From an uncultured Bacteroides sp. (GTDB taxonomy: Bacteria > Bacteroidota > Bacteroidia > Chitinophagales > Chitinophagaceae): a stretch of 64,000 bases of DNA. Within the stretch, counting starts at the first letter, position 1. Every line of letters begins with the position of its first letter. The notes beneath the pieces are model-generated. The model searched no databases and was not told the origin of the DNA. It saw only the letters and a program-made list of their open reading frames with translations. Both the position numbers and the translations under genes were made by a program. Location: positions 1 through 64,000 of the forward strand of contig CABHOP010000011.1 in the NCBI GenBank assembly GCA_902168085.1. The letters run 5' to 3'. Positions 17,084 to 25,618 of the stretch are shown here, piece by piece.

Positions 17084-17428
17084 ATGAAAACCGGGATATT
17101 AAGCACGATTCTATTAACAGCCATGCTCGTTTTTGCAACAGGGCCTGATGCCTCTGCCGACTGTGGCAGGAAAGGGAAATGCAAAGGCCACCACAAGCAC
17201 TATAGTAAACATTATTATAAAAGGCCGCATCACAGAGATGTAGTGGTAGTACGGCATAGGCCTGTGAGAAGGGTGCACCGCAGTGCAGTAGTGGTGGCTC
17301 CGGCTCCGCGTTACAGAACACGCACGGTAGTGGTGGCACCACCGCCGCCAAGAACTGTAGTAGTAGCGCCATTGCCGCATCCGCCATTGCCACCGCGCCC
17401 ACCGTTGCCGCATCCATTGCTGAGGTAG
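17084..17428 (+). CDS. Small secreted basic protein with VVVAP repeats
   Basis: A 114-aa protein with a signal peptide (MKTGILSTILLTAMLVFATG...ASA). The mature part is His/Lys/Arg-rich (KGKCKGHHKHYSKHYYKR) and then carries VVVRH, VVVAPAP, VVVAPPPP and VVVAPLPHPP blocks ending in a Pro/Leu/His tail. It has no enzyme motif. Such low-complexity basic, Pro-rich sequences suggest a cell-surface or periplasmic structural or metal-binding peptide. Shadow ORFs on the minus strand cover the same bases, but only this frame has a proper signal peptide. It stands alone between two terminators. No homologue is recalled. Confidence 0.7.
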   Translation: MKTGILSTILLTAMLVFATGPDASADCGRKGKCKGHHKHYSKHYYKRPHHRDVVVVRHRPVRRVHRSAVVVAPAPRYRTRTVVVAPPPPRTVVVAPLPHPPLPPRPPLPHPLLR

Positions 17429-17450
17429 AAAATACGGTATTAATAGTTGA

Positions 17451-17483
17451 TAGTAGTGTGAGCTTCAGACGCTCAAACTACTA
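17451..17483. repeat. Inverted repeat downstream of the VVVAP gene
   Basis: TAGTAGTGTGAGC and GCTCAAACTACTA form a 13-bp stem with one mismatch and a 7-base loop. No T-run follows directly, and a conventional terminator comes right after at 17488, so this is an additional RNA hairpin or operator. Confidence 0.6.
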
Positions 17484-17487
17484 TAAT

Positions 17488-17518
17488 TTAAAAGCCCTCC
17501 AACCGGAGGGCTTTTATC
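17488..17518. terminator. Bidirectional terminator between convergent genes
   Basis: AAAGCCCTCC-AACC-GGAGGGCTTTT hairpin. It ends both the forward small secreted gene and the reverse glutathione peroxidase gene, whose stop lies at its edge. Confidence 0.85.
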
Positions 17519-18059
17519 ATTTCTCAATGTCTGCTATCAGCTCTTTGCTTAGTGGCTTTACTTTCGACATATACACGCCTACCAGTTCGCCCTTCTCATT
17601 TATAAGATATTTCTGAAAATTCCATTTCACTTCGCTGTCAGCATATTTGTTGTAAGCCTTTTGCGTCAGCCATTGATATATTGGTGCCTTATCATCACCT
17701 TTTACAGATATTTTGGCAGCCATAGGAAACGTTACGCCATAGTTCTTTTTGCAAAAACCGGCTATTTCTGCATTCGTACCCGGTTCTTGTGCACCAAAGT
17801 TGTTGGCCGGAAAGCCTACCACTACCAGTTTGCCTTTATATTTTTCCGATAGTGCCTGCAGGTCTTCGTATTGAGGTGTGTAACCACATTCAGAAGCTGT
17901 ATTAACAATCAGTATTTTTTTGCCTTTGAAGCTTGAAAAGTCGATAGTACCGCCAGAAAGGCCTTCTACTTTAAAATCATAAATGCTGGCAGGAACATCG
18001 TTTTTAGGCTCCGGTGCAAAAAAGAAAAACTTGAAGAATAGCAGGACACTTAGTAACAT
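17517..18059 (-). CDS. Glutathione peroxidase family, exported
   Basis: Thiol peroxidase of the GPx family, 180 aa. The catalytic triad is visible: Cys58 (NTASECGYTPQY), Gln91 (FPANNFGAQEPG) and Trp146 (VKWNFQKYL). It uses cysteine, not selenocysteine. The N-terminus begins with a strongly hydrophobic stretch (LLSVLLFFKFFFFA), so it is likely periplasmic or membrane-anchored. Bacteroidota lack glutathione in most cases, so thioredoxin is the more probable reductant; this is inference. A perfect minus-strand -7 box lies at 18109-18116. Confidence 0.93.
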   Translation of the reverse strand: MLLSVLLFFKFFFFAPEPKNDVPASIYDFKVEGLSGGTIDFSSFKGKKILIVNTASECGYTPQYEDLQALSEKYKGKLVVVGFPANNFGAQEPGTNAEIAGFCKKNYGVTFPMAAKISVKGDDKAPIYQWLTQKAYNKYADSEVKWNFQKYLINEKGELVGVYMSKVKPLSKELIADIEK

Positions 18060-18108
18060 ATGTGCTTTTGTTTAGATAATCAACAAACAATACAGAAAAA
18101 AGTTGCGG

Positions 18109-18116
18109 CAAACCTA
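18109..18116 (-). promoter_or_regulatory. -7 promoter box for the GPx gene
   Basis: TAGGTTTG on the minus strand is a perfect TAnnTTTG, about 50 bp upstream of the start at 18059. It lies close to the divergent -7 box at 18160. Confidence 0.6.
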
Positions 18117-18159
18117 AGGACAAATCGTGAAACCGTATGTTAATGCAAGCCTTTAGTAC

Positions 18160-18167
18160 TATTTTTG
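18160..18167 (+). promoter_or_regulatory. -7 promoter box for the Big_5 lipoprotein gene
   Basis: TATTTTTG matches TAnnTTTG and ends seven bases before the ATG at 18175, so the transcript would be leaderless or nearly so. Confidence 0.6.
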
Positions 18168-18174
18168 GCAGCAA

Positions 18175-19680
18175 ATGATGCGTTCGGCCATTCGCTTTTT
18201 TATCATAATCATTGTGTTGTGCCTTGGTGCCGGTTGTGCCAATATAGTACCACCGGAAGGTGGCAAGAAAGATACAACACCTCCTAAACTGGTATCGGTA
18301 TCGCCCGCAGATTCTTTATTGAATACAAGAGTCAGTAAGATAGACCTGCGCTTTAATGAATATGTGGAGTTGAACAATGCTTCTGCTGAGGTACAAGTTT
18401 CGCCACTACTGCCTTTTCCCCCTACGGTATCATTAAATGGCAGGCATGTAACGGTGAGTATGCCCGATAGTGTATTGATGGAAAATACCACGTATCGTGT
18501 ATCGATGAATAATGCGATAAAAGACCTGCGCGAAGGCAATCCGTTTCCGCCATATACCTATGTATTCAGTACCAGTAGCTATTTCGATTCATTGCAATTA
18601 GGGGGTATAGTATATGATGCAGCAACCGGTATGCCTGACTCCAGCAGCCTGATACTTGTTTACAGCGCAGCAAAAAGCGATAGCGTGGTGGTACAGGAAA
18701 AGCCATTGTATATAGGCAAGGTAGCTACCGGGGGCCATTTCGACGTAAAAGGATTGCCGGGCAAACGCTTCAGGATATATGCCCTGCACGATGCTAATAA
18801 AAACCTCACGTATGATGGTGGTGAAGAAATGATAGGCTTTATTGATAGTATCGTAGTGCCTACCGATAGCATAGCACAGCTTATCATTTTAAAGGTGTTC
18901 AAAGAAACGATGCCACCTGATTCTGCAAAGAGCGTAACGCAACGTAGCGGGATAAATAAATTGAGAAAGAACCGCGATGCCGATAAGGATGTATGGGGAT
19001 ATGGTGTGGCCATTGATATATCCGACATTAATAAGCGAACAGTAGAAATAATTGAACCTATCAAGATAACCCTTAGCCGTGCGGCAGATACGCTGAACCC
19101 GCAGCGGATATTCTTAAGTTATGATAGTAGCGGAGTAGCGGTAGAGACTGCCTTTACGTTGAAAAAAGATACTGCTAAGCCCGAGTTGCTATTATTAAAC
19201 AGCAACTGGAAAGAAGATATGGTATATACGCTTCGCTTGTTGAAGGGCTTTGCCAAAGATAGTGCCGGTAATGAGCTCATGCCATCGAAGTATATATTCA
19301 GAACAAAGAATGATGATGACTATGGTAAATTGTCTGTAAACATTCCTGTAAAATATAAGTCGCCCGAATATCTGTTTATGGTAAATGGGGATGCTGATAC
19401 GATATATAACCAGCAGATAACAGACACCGTGGTAAGGCTTATACGGATAAAGCCCGGCAATTATCGCTTGCGCATCATTGTAGATAAAAACCGCAATGGT
19501 AAATGGGATACGGGTGACCTGTTTGAAAAACGCCAGCCGGAGAATGTAATACCTTATACGGATGTATTGCAGGTAAAAGCCGGTTGGGATAATACCATAG
19601 ATTTCGAGAAGCTGGAAAAAGGTAAGAAATCAAAAGCAGCGAACTCCCCCGGTAAGCGGGAGCAAACTCCTGAGAAATAG
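18175..19680 (+). CDS. Lipoprotein with Ig-like (Big_5) domain
   Basis: A 501-aa lipoprotein, lipobox CLGAGC with Cys21. Directly after the cysteine comes IVPPEGGKKDTTPPKLVSVSPAD, the typical entry of a Big_5 Ig-like domain seen in Bacteroidota surface lipoproteins, reaching to about residue 130. The rest holds further beta domains and segments such as YALHDANKNLTYD and IIVDKNRNGKWDTGDLFEKR, which resemble small calcium-binding loops. A hydrophilic Lys-rich tail ends the protein. It is probably anchored to the outer membrane. The S9 peptidase follows after about 37 bp and may be co-transcribed. Function unknown. Confidence 0.85.
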   Translation: MMRSAIRFFIIIIVLCLGAGCANIVPPEGGKKDTTPPKLVSVSPADSLLNTRVSKIDLRFNEYVELNNASAEVQVSPLLPFPPTVSLNGRHVTVSMPDSVLMENTTYRVSMNNAIKDLREGNPFPPYTYVFSTSSYFDSLQLGGIVYDAATGMPDSSSLILVYSAAKSDSVVVQEKPLYIGKVATGGHFDVKGLPGKRFRIYALHDANKNLTYDGGEEMIGFIDSIVVPTDSIAQLIILKVFKETMPPDSAKSVTQRSGINKLRKNRDADKDVWGYGVAIDISDINKRTVEIIEPIKITLSRAADTLNPQRIFLSYDSSGVAVETAFTLKKDTAKPELLLLNSNWKEDMVYTLRLLKGFAKDSAGNELMPSKYIFRTKNDDDYGKLSVNIPVKYKSPEYLFMVNGDADTIYNQQITDTVVRLIRIKPGNYRLRIIVDKNRNGKWDTGDLFEKRQPENVIPYTDVLQVKAGWDNTIDFEKLEKGKKSKAANSPGKREQTPEK

Positions 19681-19717
19681 CCATATATTTAACGCTTTGT
19701 ATATAAACAAAAATAAC

Positions 19718-21736
19718 ATGAAAAAACTGTGGTTCCCACTACTGCTATTGAGCATGCCGGCCCTGGCACAAGAACCCCTGACACCGGAAATGCTATGGAG
19801 TTTGAAGCGGGTAGGTGGTGAAGAACTGACCCCAAGCCGCAAGTCAGTTTATTTTTCAAGCCGTCAATACGATTGGAAAACTGAAAAAAGCAGCACAAAA
19901 AAATACCTGCTGAATATAGCTAAAGGCACTGCCAAAGAATGGACAATGCCGGAAGGCAAGACTATCTTTCAGCGCAGTGCAGATGCATGGTATAGCATGG
20001 ATGATAAAGCCATCTATAGCAGTACAGACAAAGGAAAGAACTGGAGGCAATTTGCATCGCTGGAAGGAGTTGATAATGTGCATGTATCGCCCGATGGTAA
20101 ATATATAGCCTACTCAAAAGACGTGCTGGTACTGCCCATGAATGGTACCGACATTTATAAAGACCTGCCTAAAACAACACTGCAGGCATATACCGACCTG
20201 AACTACAGGCACTGGGATACTTGGGAAGATGGTAAGTTCTCGCACATTTTTATAATGAATGTGACGACTGGTGAGTCTAAAGACATTATGAAGGGCGAGC
20301 CGTATGACGCTCCGCAAAAACCTTTCGGCGGTGGGGAAGACTTTGTATGGGCGCCCGATAGCAAAGGCCTTGTATATGTGTGTAAAAAGAAAGTAGGGAA
20401 GGACTATGCACAAAGCACCAATACCGATATTTACCACTACGATATTAAAACAGGAAATACCACCAACTGGACAGCAGGTATGATGGGCTACGATATGGCC
20501 CCATCATTCAGCCCCGACGGCAAGCGTATTGCTTTTACCAGCATGAGGCGCGATGGCTTTGAAGCTGATAAGACCGATATATATGTGATGGATTATGGCA
20601 AGGCTACGGCAGGAAAGCTAAACCTGACAGCCGGCTGGGATGGCCATGCTGAAGGTTTTATTTGGGATAGCACAGGAAGCACCATTTATTTCAATGCACC
20701 AATAAAAGGTACGCAGCAAGTATTTGAAGTGGAAGTACCCGGCAACCTTATGGTGAAAATGATGCCGGTAGTGCGCCAGCTAACTGATGGCAAGTTTGAT
20801 ATCAATGGCATTGTAGGGCAGTCGGCCAGCGGGCTGGTAGTATCGTGTACGGATATGAATCATGCAGCGGAGCTTTATCTTGTAAATACAGATAACGGCA
20901 ACCTGCGTGCATTGACGCATGAGAATGATGCAGCCTACAGCAACATACAGCTTAGCAATACCGAGCTGCGTACGGTTAAAACCAGTGATGGCAAAAACAT
21001 GGGTGTATGGGTGGTGTATCCGCCAAACTTCGACCCTAATAAAAAATATCCAACATTGCTGTATTGCCAGGGTGGACCGCAGTCTGCATTGTCACAATTC
21101 TACAGCTTCCGCTGGAATTTTCAGTTGATGGCGGCTAATGGATATATAGTAGTAGCGCCCAACCGCCGCGGTATGCCGGGCTGGGGCACCAAATGGAATG
21201 AAGACATCAGTAAAGACTGGGGCGGACAGCCCATGCGTGATTACTTGTCTGCAATAGACGATGTAGCCAAAGAAAGTTATGTAGATAAAAACCGCTTAGG
21301 TTGTGTAGGGGCCAGCTATGGTGGCTACAGCGTATTTATGCTGGCAGGTATGCATGAAAACAGGTTTAAATCGTTTATTGCGCACGATGGCTTGTTCGAC
21401 CTGAAGAGCTGGTATGGCACTACAGAAGAGTTGTGGTTTGCCAACTGGGATATAGGAGGCAATTATTGGAGTAACCCACAACCTGCAAGCTATCAGAAAT
21501 TCAACCCAAGCAACTTTCTGGCTAAATGGAACACGCCTATCATGATTATACAAGGTGGTATCGATTATCGGGTACCTATCGAGCAAGGGTTGGAAGCCTT
21601 CCAGGCTGCACAACTGCGTGGTATCAAAAGCAAACTGCTGTACTTCCCGAATGAGAACCACTGGATATTACATCCGCAAAATGGTATTGCATGGCACAGG
21701 GAGTTTTACAAATGGCTGGATGAAACACTGAAATAA
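19718..21736 (+). CDS. S9 family serine peptidase (DPP IV/acylaminoacyl-like)
   Basis: Exported peptidase of the prolyl-oligopeptidase clan, 672 aa. It has a signal peptide (MKKLWFPLLLLSMPALAQ), an N-terminal beta-propeller with repeated FSPDGKRIAF-type blades, and a C-terminal alpha/beta hydrolase with the nucleophile in GASYGGYSVF, Asp in IIQGGIDYRVP and His in PNENHWI. These give the Ser-Asp-His triad. The start is placed at 19718 because the signal peptide begins there. By family it cleaves short peptides in the periplasm. A strong terminator follows. Confidence 0.94.
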   Translation: MKKLWFPLLLLSMPALAQEPLTPEMLWSLKRVGGEELTPSRKSVYFSSRQYDWKTEKSSTKKYLLNIAKGTAKEWTMPEGKTIFQRSADAWYSMDDKAIYSSTDKGKNWRQFASLEGVDNVHVSPDGKYIAYSKDVLVLPMNGTDIYKDLPKTTLQAYTDLNYRHWDTWEDGKFSHIFIMNVTTGESKDIMKGEPYDAPQKPFGGGEDFVWAPDSKGLVYVCKKKVGKDYAQSTNTDIYHYDIKTGNTTNWTAGMMGYDMAPSFSPDGKRIAFTSMRRDGFEADKTDIYVMDYGKATAGKLNLTAGWDGHAEGFIWDSTGSTIYFNAPIKGTQQVFEVEVPGNLMVKMMPVVRQLTDGKFDINGIVGQSASGLVVSCTDMNHAAELYLVNTDNGNLRALTHENDAAYSNIQLSNTELRTVKTSDGKNMGVWVVYPPNFDPNKKYPTLLYCQGGPQSALSQFYSFRWNFQLMAANGYIVVAPNRRGMPGWGTKWNEDISKDWGGQPMRDYLSAIDDVAKESYVDKNRLGCVGASYGGYSVFMLAGMHENRFKSFIAHDGLFDLKSWYGTTEELWFANWDIGGNYWSNPQPASYQKFNPSNFLAKWNTPIMIIQGGIDYRVPIEQGLEAFQAAQLRGIKSKLLYFPNENHWILHPQNGIAWHREFYKWLDETLK

Positions 21737-21755
21737 GGTATACACTGAAATATTG

Positions 21756-21787
21756 CGCCGCAACAATAACTGTTGCGGCGTTTTTGT
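21756..21787 (+). terminator. Terminator after the S9 peptidase
   Basis: CGCCGCAACA-ATAAC-TGTTGCGGCG followed by TTTTTGTTT. Confidence 0.9.
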
Positions 21788-21833
21788 TTACAGGATAAGG
21801 ATAACTCTGCGTTTTTTACTAATATCGCCCTGC

Positions 21834-22565
21834 ATGTGGGCAAAGCTGAAAAAAAAATGGAAACGTAAGCTGCTGGCAAAATTGCTGGCAGGTAACAATG
21901 TGGAGTGTAATGTGTGCAACCATAGATACGCCAGTTTCTTTCCTTACCTGAACCGTGCCAATGCACAGTGCCCCAACTGCGGCAGCCTGGAACGTACACG
22001 GCTTATTTATCGCTTTATTACGGAACTGGAACTATTAAGGCCCGGTAGTAAAATGCTGCATATAGCACCGGAGGCTGCACTGTTTCACAAGTTCAAAGCA
22101 ATGTTGGGTGATGGCTACCTGCCTGCAGATAAGTTTGAAGAAGGCTATACGTACCCAAATGATACCCTTAATATGGATATTACAGCCATAGAACTGCCCG
22201 ATAATAGCATGGATATGGTAATGGCCATACATGTGCTGGAGCATGTGCCGGATGATGCCAAAGCCTTGCGCGAGGTATATCGTGTATTAAAGCCGGGTGG
22301 GGTAGCTATATTGCAAGTGCCGTATGAGGCTGATAGAAAAACGACGTATGAAGATGCCACTATTGTGAACCCTGAAGCACGCAGGCAGCATTTCGGGCAG
22401 AGCGACCATGTGCGTATTTACGGCAGTGATTATATAGAACGTTTTGTGCAGCCGGGTTTCATTATTGAGCATGCGGATTATGCGGCGCGCATTGATAAAG
22501 CTACGCGGGAACGGTATGTTTTTAAAGACGAAGAGATATTTTTGCTAAGGAAACCTTTGCAATAA
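21834..22565 (+). CDS. SAM-dependent methyltransferase with N-terminal zinc ribbon
   Basis: A class I methyltransferase of 243 aa. A CxxC-type finger precedes the enzyme domain (VECNVCNHRYASF and AQCPNCGSLERTR), and the core has MLHIAPEAALFH, DITAIELPDNSMDMVMAIHVLEHVPDD and REVYRVLKPGGVAILQVP. The glycine-rich motif I is degenerate (HIAPE), as often seen in sugar or lipid methyltransferases of this type. The track ORF begins at a TTG inside the preceding terminator; I place the start at ATG 21834. Substrate unknown; a glycan O-methyltransferase role is possible. The EVE gene follows after 17 bp. Confidence 0.85.
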   Translation: MWAKLKKKWKRKLLAKLLAGNNVECNVCNHRYASFFPYLNRANAQCPNCGSLERTRLIYRFITELELLRPGSKMLHIAPEAALFHKFKAMLGDGYLPADKFEEGYTYPNDTLNMDITAIELPDNSMDMVMAIHVLEHVPDDAKALREVYRVLKPGGVAILQVPYEADRKTTYEDATIVNPEARRQHFGQSDHVRIYGSDYIERFVQPGFIIEHADYAARIDKATRERYVFKDEEIFLLRKPLQ

Positions 22566-22582
22566 ACTAAATAAGAAAGCAA

Positions 22583-22993
22583 ATGAATTACTGGTTGGTA
22601 AAATCGGAACCATTTAAATATAGCTGGGATCAATTTGTAAAAGATGGCAAAACCCACTGGGACGGTGTACGCAACTATGCTGCACGCAACAACCTGAAGG
22701 AAATGGCGAAGGGCGACCATGTATTGTTTTATCACAGCAATGAAGGACTGGCGATAGTAGGCATTGCAGAAGTAGTGAAAACGGCCTATCAAGACCCGAC
22801 AACTGATGACCCGAATTGGGTAGTAGTTGACCTGAAGCCACTGAAAGCTATTCCCAATCCCGTAACGCTGGCTGATATAAAAGCTACGCCTGAACTGAAA
22901 GGTATGGACCTGGTACGCTTGGGCCGACTGAGTGTAGGCACTGTAAAACCTGAGGAGTATAAGCGTATATTGAAAATGGGAGGAGTGAAATAA
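22583..22993 (+). CDS. EVE domain protein
   Basis: A 136-aa stand-alone EVE (PUA-like) domain: NYWLVKSEPFKYSWDQFVKDGKTHWDGVRNYAARNNLK at the start, GDHVLFYHSNEGLAIVGIAEV, and WVVVDLKPLKAI. The family binds modified bases in DNA or RNA; many bacterial genomes hold a single housekeeping copy like this. It is followed 2 bp later by a small secreted gene. No restriction or modification genes are nearby, so I do not infer a defence role. Confidence 0.93.
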   Translation: MNYWLVKSEPFKYSWDQFVKDGKTHWDGVRNYAARNNLKEMAKGDHVLFYHSNEGLAIVGIAEVVKTAYQDPTTDDPNWVVVDLKPLKAIPNPVTLADIKATPELKGMDLVRLGRLSVGTVKPEEYKRILKMGGVK

Positions 22994-22995
22994 TT

Positions 22996-23589
22996 ATGCT
23001 TAGTCGTATAGGTTTTGCTGTATTAGCTTTGTTTTTTTGCAATATTCAGCTGGTTTTTTCTCAAAAGCCAACCAAACTTCGTCATGTAAGAATTAGGGAC
23101 CAAAGAAATGAATATGGACGTACCATCATGTATGGTTCCTATGTGCCTATGCGTGGTATTAACAGCGGTGCCAAGCTAATAGGTGTTTACAATATCGATA
23201 GTAATAAACATTACTATTTTAATATTGCATTAGGTGGAAAAGAAGGTAGCTTTTTCAGATGGTATACACCACCTGGCAGGTATATTATATTGAAGCATTA
23301 TTGGGCACAAGAGCGATTTGAAGGTGGCCTGGGCCATGCCGATGATGTTTTCAAATGGGGTAGAATGGCAAATAGTTCCGGTTTGAACCGCAACCCTGTT
23401 GATGGCATAGAAGAACGATTTACATTTTATATAGCCCCTGATACAGTAACCTATGTAGGAGCTTGGCACTTTGAAAACTTACAAGTATCCTTTGCCAATG
23501 AAAAGATTATGCAGGATTCTACAGAGCTTTATAAGACAGTGAGAAAAAAACTGGATATTACTAATAGCCTTATAAATATACCAAAATAA
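22996..23589 (+). CDS. Secreted protein of unknown function
   Basis: A 197-aa protein with a signal peptide (FAVLALFFCNIQLVFSQ). The mature part is rich in aromatic and basic residues with beta-strand patterning (KHYYFNIALGGKEGSFFRWYTPPGRYIILKHYW, RFTFYIAPDTVTYVGAWHFENL). The PGRYIILK-to-VTYVGAWHF arrangement recalls small periplasmic beta-sandwich proteins that bind a surface component, but I do not recognise the family. It sits 2 bp after the EVE gene and its stop abuts the stop of the convergent hydroxylase gene. Confidence 0.75.
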   Translation: MLSRIGFAVLALFFCNIQLVFSQKPTKLRHVRIRDQRNEYGRTIMYGSYVPMRGINSGAKLIGVYNIDSNKHYYFNIALGGKEGSFFRWYTPPGRYIILKHYWAQERFEGGLGHADDVFKWGRMANSSGLNRNPVDGIEERFTFYIAPDTVTYVGAWHFENLQVSFANEKIMQDSTELYKTVRKKLDITNSLINIPK

Positions 23590-24489
23590 TCAGGCCTGTA
23601 TTCTTTCCCGCTGCCACTCATCATACATCGCCTTCGATGTATTTCTACTGCCATCGTGGCTCCAGCCGGGTGTCTTAAATATGTAGCCCAGTTTGTCTTT
23701 GAATGAGATAGGCTGTTTCAGGTCTTCACCAATATTCTTCCATTCGTGGAAGATAATATGCGTAGGGTGGTGCTGGCGTTCTATTGGAGATGTGAGCCCG
23801 TAACGTGGCGGTTCATCGTCCAGTTCTTCGGCAAAGGTGCCAAACATCCTGTCCCATATTATCAATGCCATACCCATGTTTTTATCCAGGTAAGGGGCAT
23901 TGCTGGCGTGATGCACGCGATGGTGTGATGGGGTAACAAAAATGTATTCTATCCAGCGCGGAAGTTTTTTTATAGCCTGTGTATGCACCAATATGCCATA
24001 GGTTTGTGTGATGGCATACATAAACAGGATGTCTATAGGTTGGAAACCTAACAGTGCCAATGGTATGAAGTACATATACCTGTAAAAAGGCATAAAGACA
24101 GAAGAGCGGAAACCTGTGGTCAAATTATATTCCTCGCTGCTATGATGGGTTACGTGTACTGCCCAAAACAAGCGGCAGCTATGGTCCACATAATGTTCCA
24201 CCCAGAACAGCAAATCTTCGCACAGGAATAACAGCACCCAATAAGCTATCGGGTTCCACTGTATATCCAGCTTGTACTGAAAGAAAAATATAAGCACTGC
24301 CAATGCAAACCCACGCAGCAGCAGGTCTATGCCGGCATTTACCAGGTTCAGGTATATATTCATAGCTGTTTCCTTCCAGCTATAGTATTTACGATGGCGA
24401 TAATTGCTCAGTATTATCTCCAGCGGTATCAGTATCGCATAGATGGGGATGGAAAACAGTAGTAGTATTTGTTGCTGCAGCTCAGTCAT
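23590..24489 (-). CDS. Sterol desaturase / fatty acid hydroxylase family membrane protein
   Basis: A 299-aa integral membrane di-iron oxygenase. The histidine clusters are in place: WVEHYVDHSCRLFWAVHVTHHSSEEYN and SHHRVHHASNAPYLDKN, which bind two irons. Four or five membrane spans precede and separate them. By family it hydroxylates or desaturates a lipid acyl chain or isoprenoid, possibly in ornithine-lipid, sphingolipid or hopanoid/carotenoid metabolism; the substrate cannot be read here. It is separated from frr by a weak hairpin. Confidence 0.92.
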   Translation of the reverse strand: MTELQQQILLLFSIPIYAILIPLEIILSNYRHRKYYSWKETAMNIYLNLVNAGIDLLLRGFALAVLIFFFQYKLDIQWNPIAYWVLLFLCEDLLFWVEHYVDHSCRLFWAVHVTHHSSEEYNLTTGFRSSVFMPFYRYMYFIPLALLGFQPIDILFMYAITQTYGILVHTQAIKKLPRWIEYIFVTPSHHRVHHASNAPYLDKNMGMALIIWDRMFGTFAEELDDEPPRYGLTSPIERQHHPTHIIFHEWKNIGEDLKQPISFKDKLGYIFKTPGWSHDGSRNTSKAMYDEWQRERIQA

Positions 24490-24506
24490 TGCACAGTATA
24501 TATTAA

Positions 24507-24534
24507 CAAAGCCCGTATAACCGGGCTTTGCATT
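24507..24534 (-). terminator. Weak terminator after frr
   Basis: On the minus strand CAAAGCCCG-GTTATA-CGGGCTTTG is followed only by TTAATATA, a poor T-run. It sits directly at the frr stop. Confidence 0.45.
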
Positions 24535-25097
24535 TATATAGTCATTATTTCTTTGTCTTTGTCTTTGCAGTGCTGGTCTACAATGGCAATGTATTTATCG
24601 GTAACGCCTTGTACACGTGTTTCTGCATCCTTGGCGGCATCTTCACTCAGGCCGTTTTTCTGTTCTTTCTTTATTTGTTCTATCGCATCGCGGCGCAGGT
24701 TGCGCACAGATACTTTGGCTTGTTCGCCTTCATTGTTCACACGTTTCACCAGTTCTTTACGGCGCTCTTCAGTAAGCGGCGGCAAAAACAGGCGGATGAT
24801 ATTGCCGTCATTCTGCGGGTTCAATCCAATGTTGGATGCGATAATAGCTTTTTCTATGGGGCCCAGCATGTTTTTTTCCCATGGTTGAATAGAAAGTGTA
24901 CGGGCATCAGGCGTAGTAATATTGGCAACTTGTGAAAGTGCGGTAGATGCACCATAATAATCTACAAAAACGCCATCTAATATCTGGGGGTTGGCTTTGC
25001 CGGCACGTATCCTGCCCAGTTCCGTTTCCAGGTGATTGATAGCTTTTTTCATCTGGCTGGTGGCCTCATCTATTATCATGTCTAATACCTCGCTCAT
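24534..25097 (-). CDS. frr: Ribosome recycling factor
   Basis: Splits post-termination ribosomes together with EF-G. 187 aa, normal length, three-helix coiled bundle plus beta domain. Recognisable segments are HLETELGRIRAGKANPQILDGVFVDYYGASTALSQVANI and ERRKELVKRVNNEGEQAKVSVRNLRRDAIEQIKK. A perfect minus-strand -7 box lies 24 bp upstream. The usual neighbour pyrH is not adjacent here. Confidence 0.97.
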   Translation of the reverse strand: MSEVLDMIIDEATSQMKKAINHLETELGRIRAGKANPQILDGVFVDYYGASTALSQVANITTPDARTLSIQPWEKNMLGPIEKAIIASNIGLNPQNDGNIIRLFLPPLTEERRKELVKRVNNEGEQAKVSVRNLRRDAIEQIKKEQKNGLSEDAAKDAETRVQGVTDKYIAIVDQHCKDKDKEIMTI

Positions 25098-25120
25098 GCT
25101 GTGTTTTATTTTTGGGTAGG

Positions 25121-25128
25121 CAAATGTA
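25121..25128 (-). promoter_or_regulatory. -7 promoter box for frr
   Basis: TACATTTG on the minus strand, perfect TAnnTTTG, 23 bp before the ATG at 25097. Confidence 0.6.
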
Positions 25129-25229
25129 AAAAAGTTCCGTTACATACTTTATACCGATACTTTTCTATATATTTATTTCAGGTATAAATACTTTAACTTT
25201 CCTTATTTGGATAGCCTTTTATACATCGG

Positions 25230-25237
25230 TAAATTTG
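25230..25237 (+). promoter_or_regulatory. -7 promoter box for the IscA-like gene
   Basis: TAAATTTG is a perfect TAnnTTTG, ending 23 bases before the ATG at 25261. Confidence 0.55.
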
Positions 25238-25260
25238 TATAAAATATAGGAATAATATAG

Positions 25261-25605
25261 ATGGAAACAATAGCAAAAAGTCCCGTTAGCCTGACACAAG
25301 ATGCTGTGAATGAAGTAAAAAGGCTGATGGCAGAACCGGGTTTTGAAGGTGGGCAATACTTGCGTATAGGTGTAAAGGGGGGCGGTTGCTCGGGCCTTAG
25401 CTATATGCTGGGTTTCGACAGGCAGGAAGAGGACGATGAGATGTTTGACATGGAAGGCATATCTGTAGTGATGAAAAAAGCGCACGGTATATACCTGATG
25501 GGTATGCAGGTAGATTTTCAGGATGGATTGAATGCACGTGGTTTTGTGTTCAATAACCCCAATGCCAGCAGCACATGTGGCTGTGGCACGTCTTTCGCAG
25601 TTTAA
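25261..25605 (+). CDS. HesB/IscA-type iron-sulfur cluster carrier
   Basis: A 114-aa A-type Fe-S carrier that receives clusters from the scaffold and delivers them to target proteins. The three cysteines are Cys43 in GGGCSGLSYML and Cys106/Cys108 in STCGCGTSF. It is not next to suf or isc genes in this window. The following MORN-like gene begins 13 bases after its stop. Length and motif spacing are normal. Confidence 0.95.
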   Translation: METIAKSPVSLTQDAVNEVKRLMAEPGFEGGQYLRIGVKGGGCSGLSYMLGFDRQEEDDEMFDMEGISVVMKKAHGIYLMGMQVDFQDGLNARGFVFNNPNASSTCGCGTSFAV

Positions 25606-25618
25606 AAGGTGTAACATA

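Noticed and set aside
22583-22993. EVE domain and HerA-like ATPase (31401-32939) as parts of a defence system
   Set aside because: Both are single-copy housekeeping-like genes more than 8 kb apart without nucleases, methylases or mobile genes next to them.
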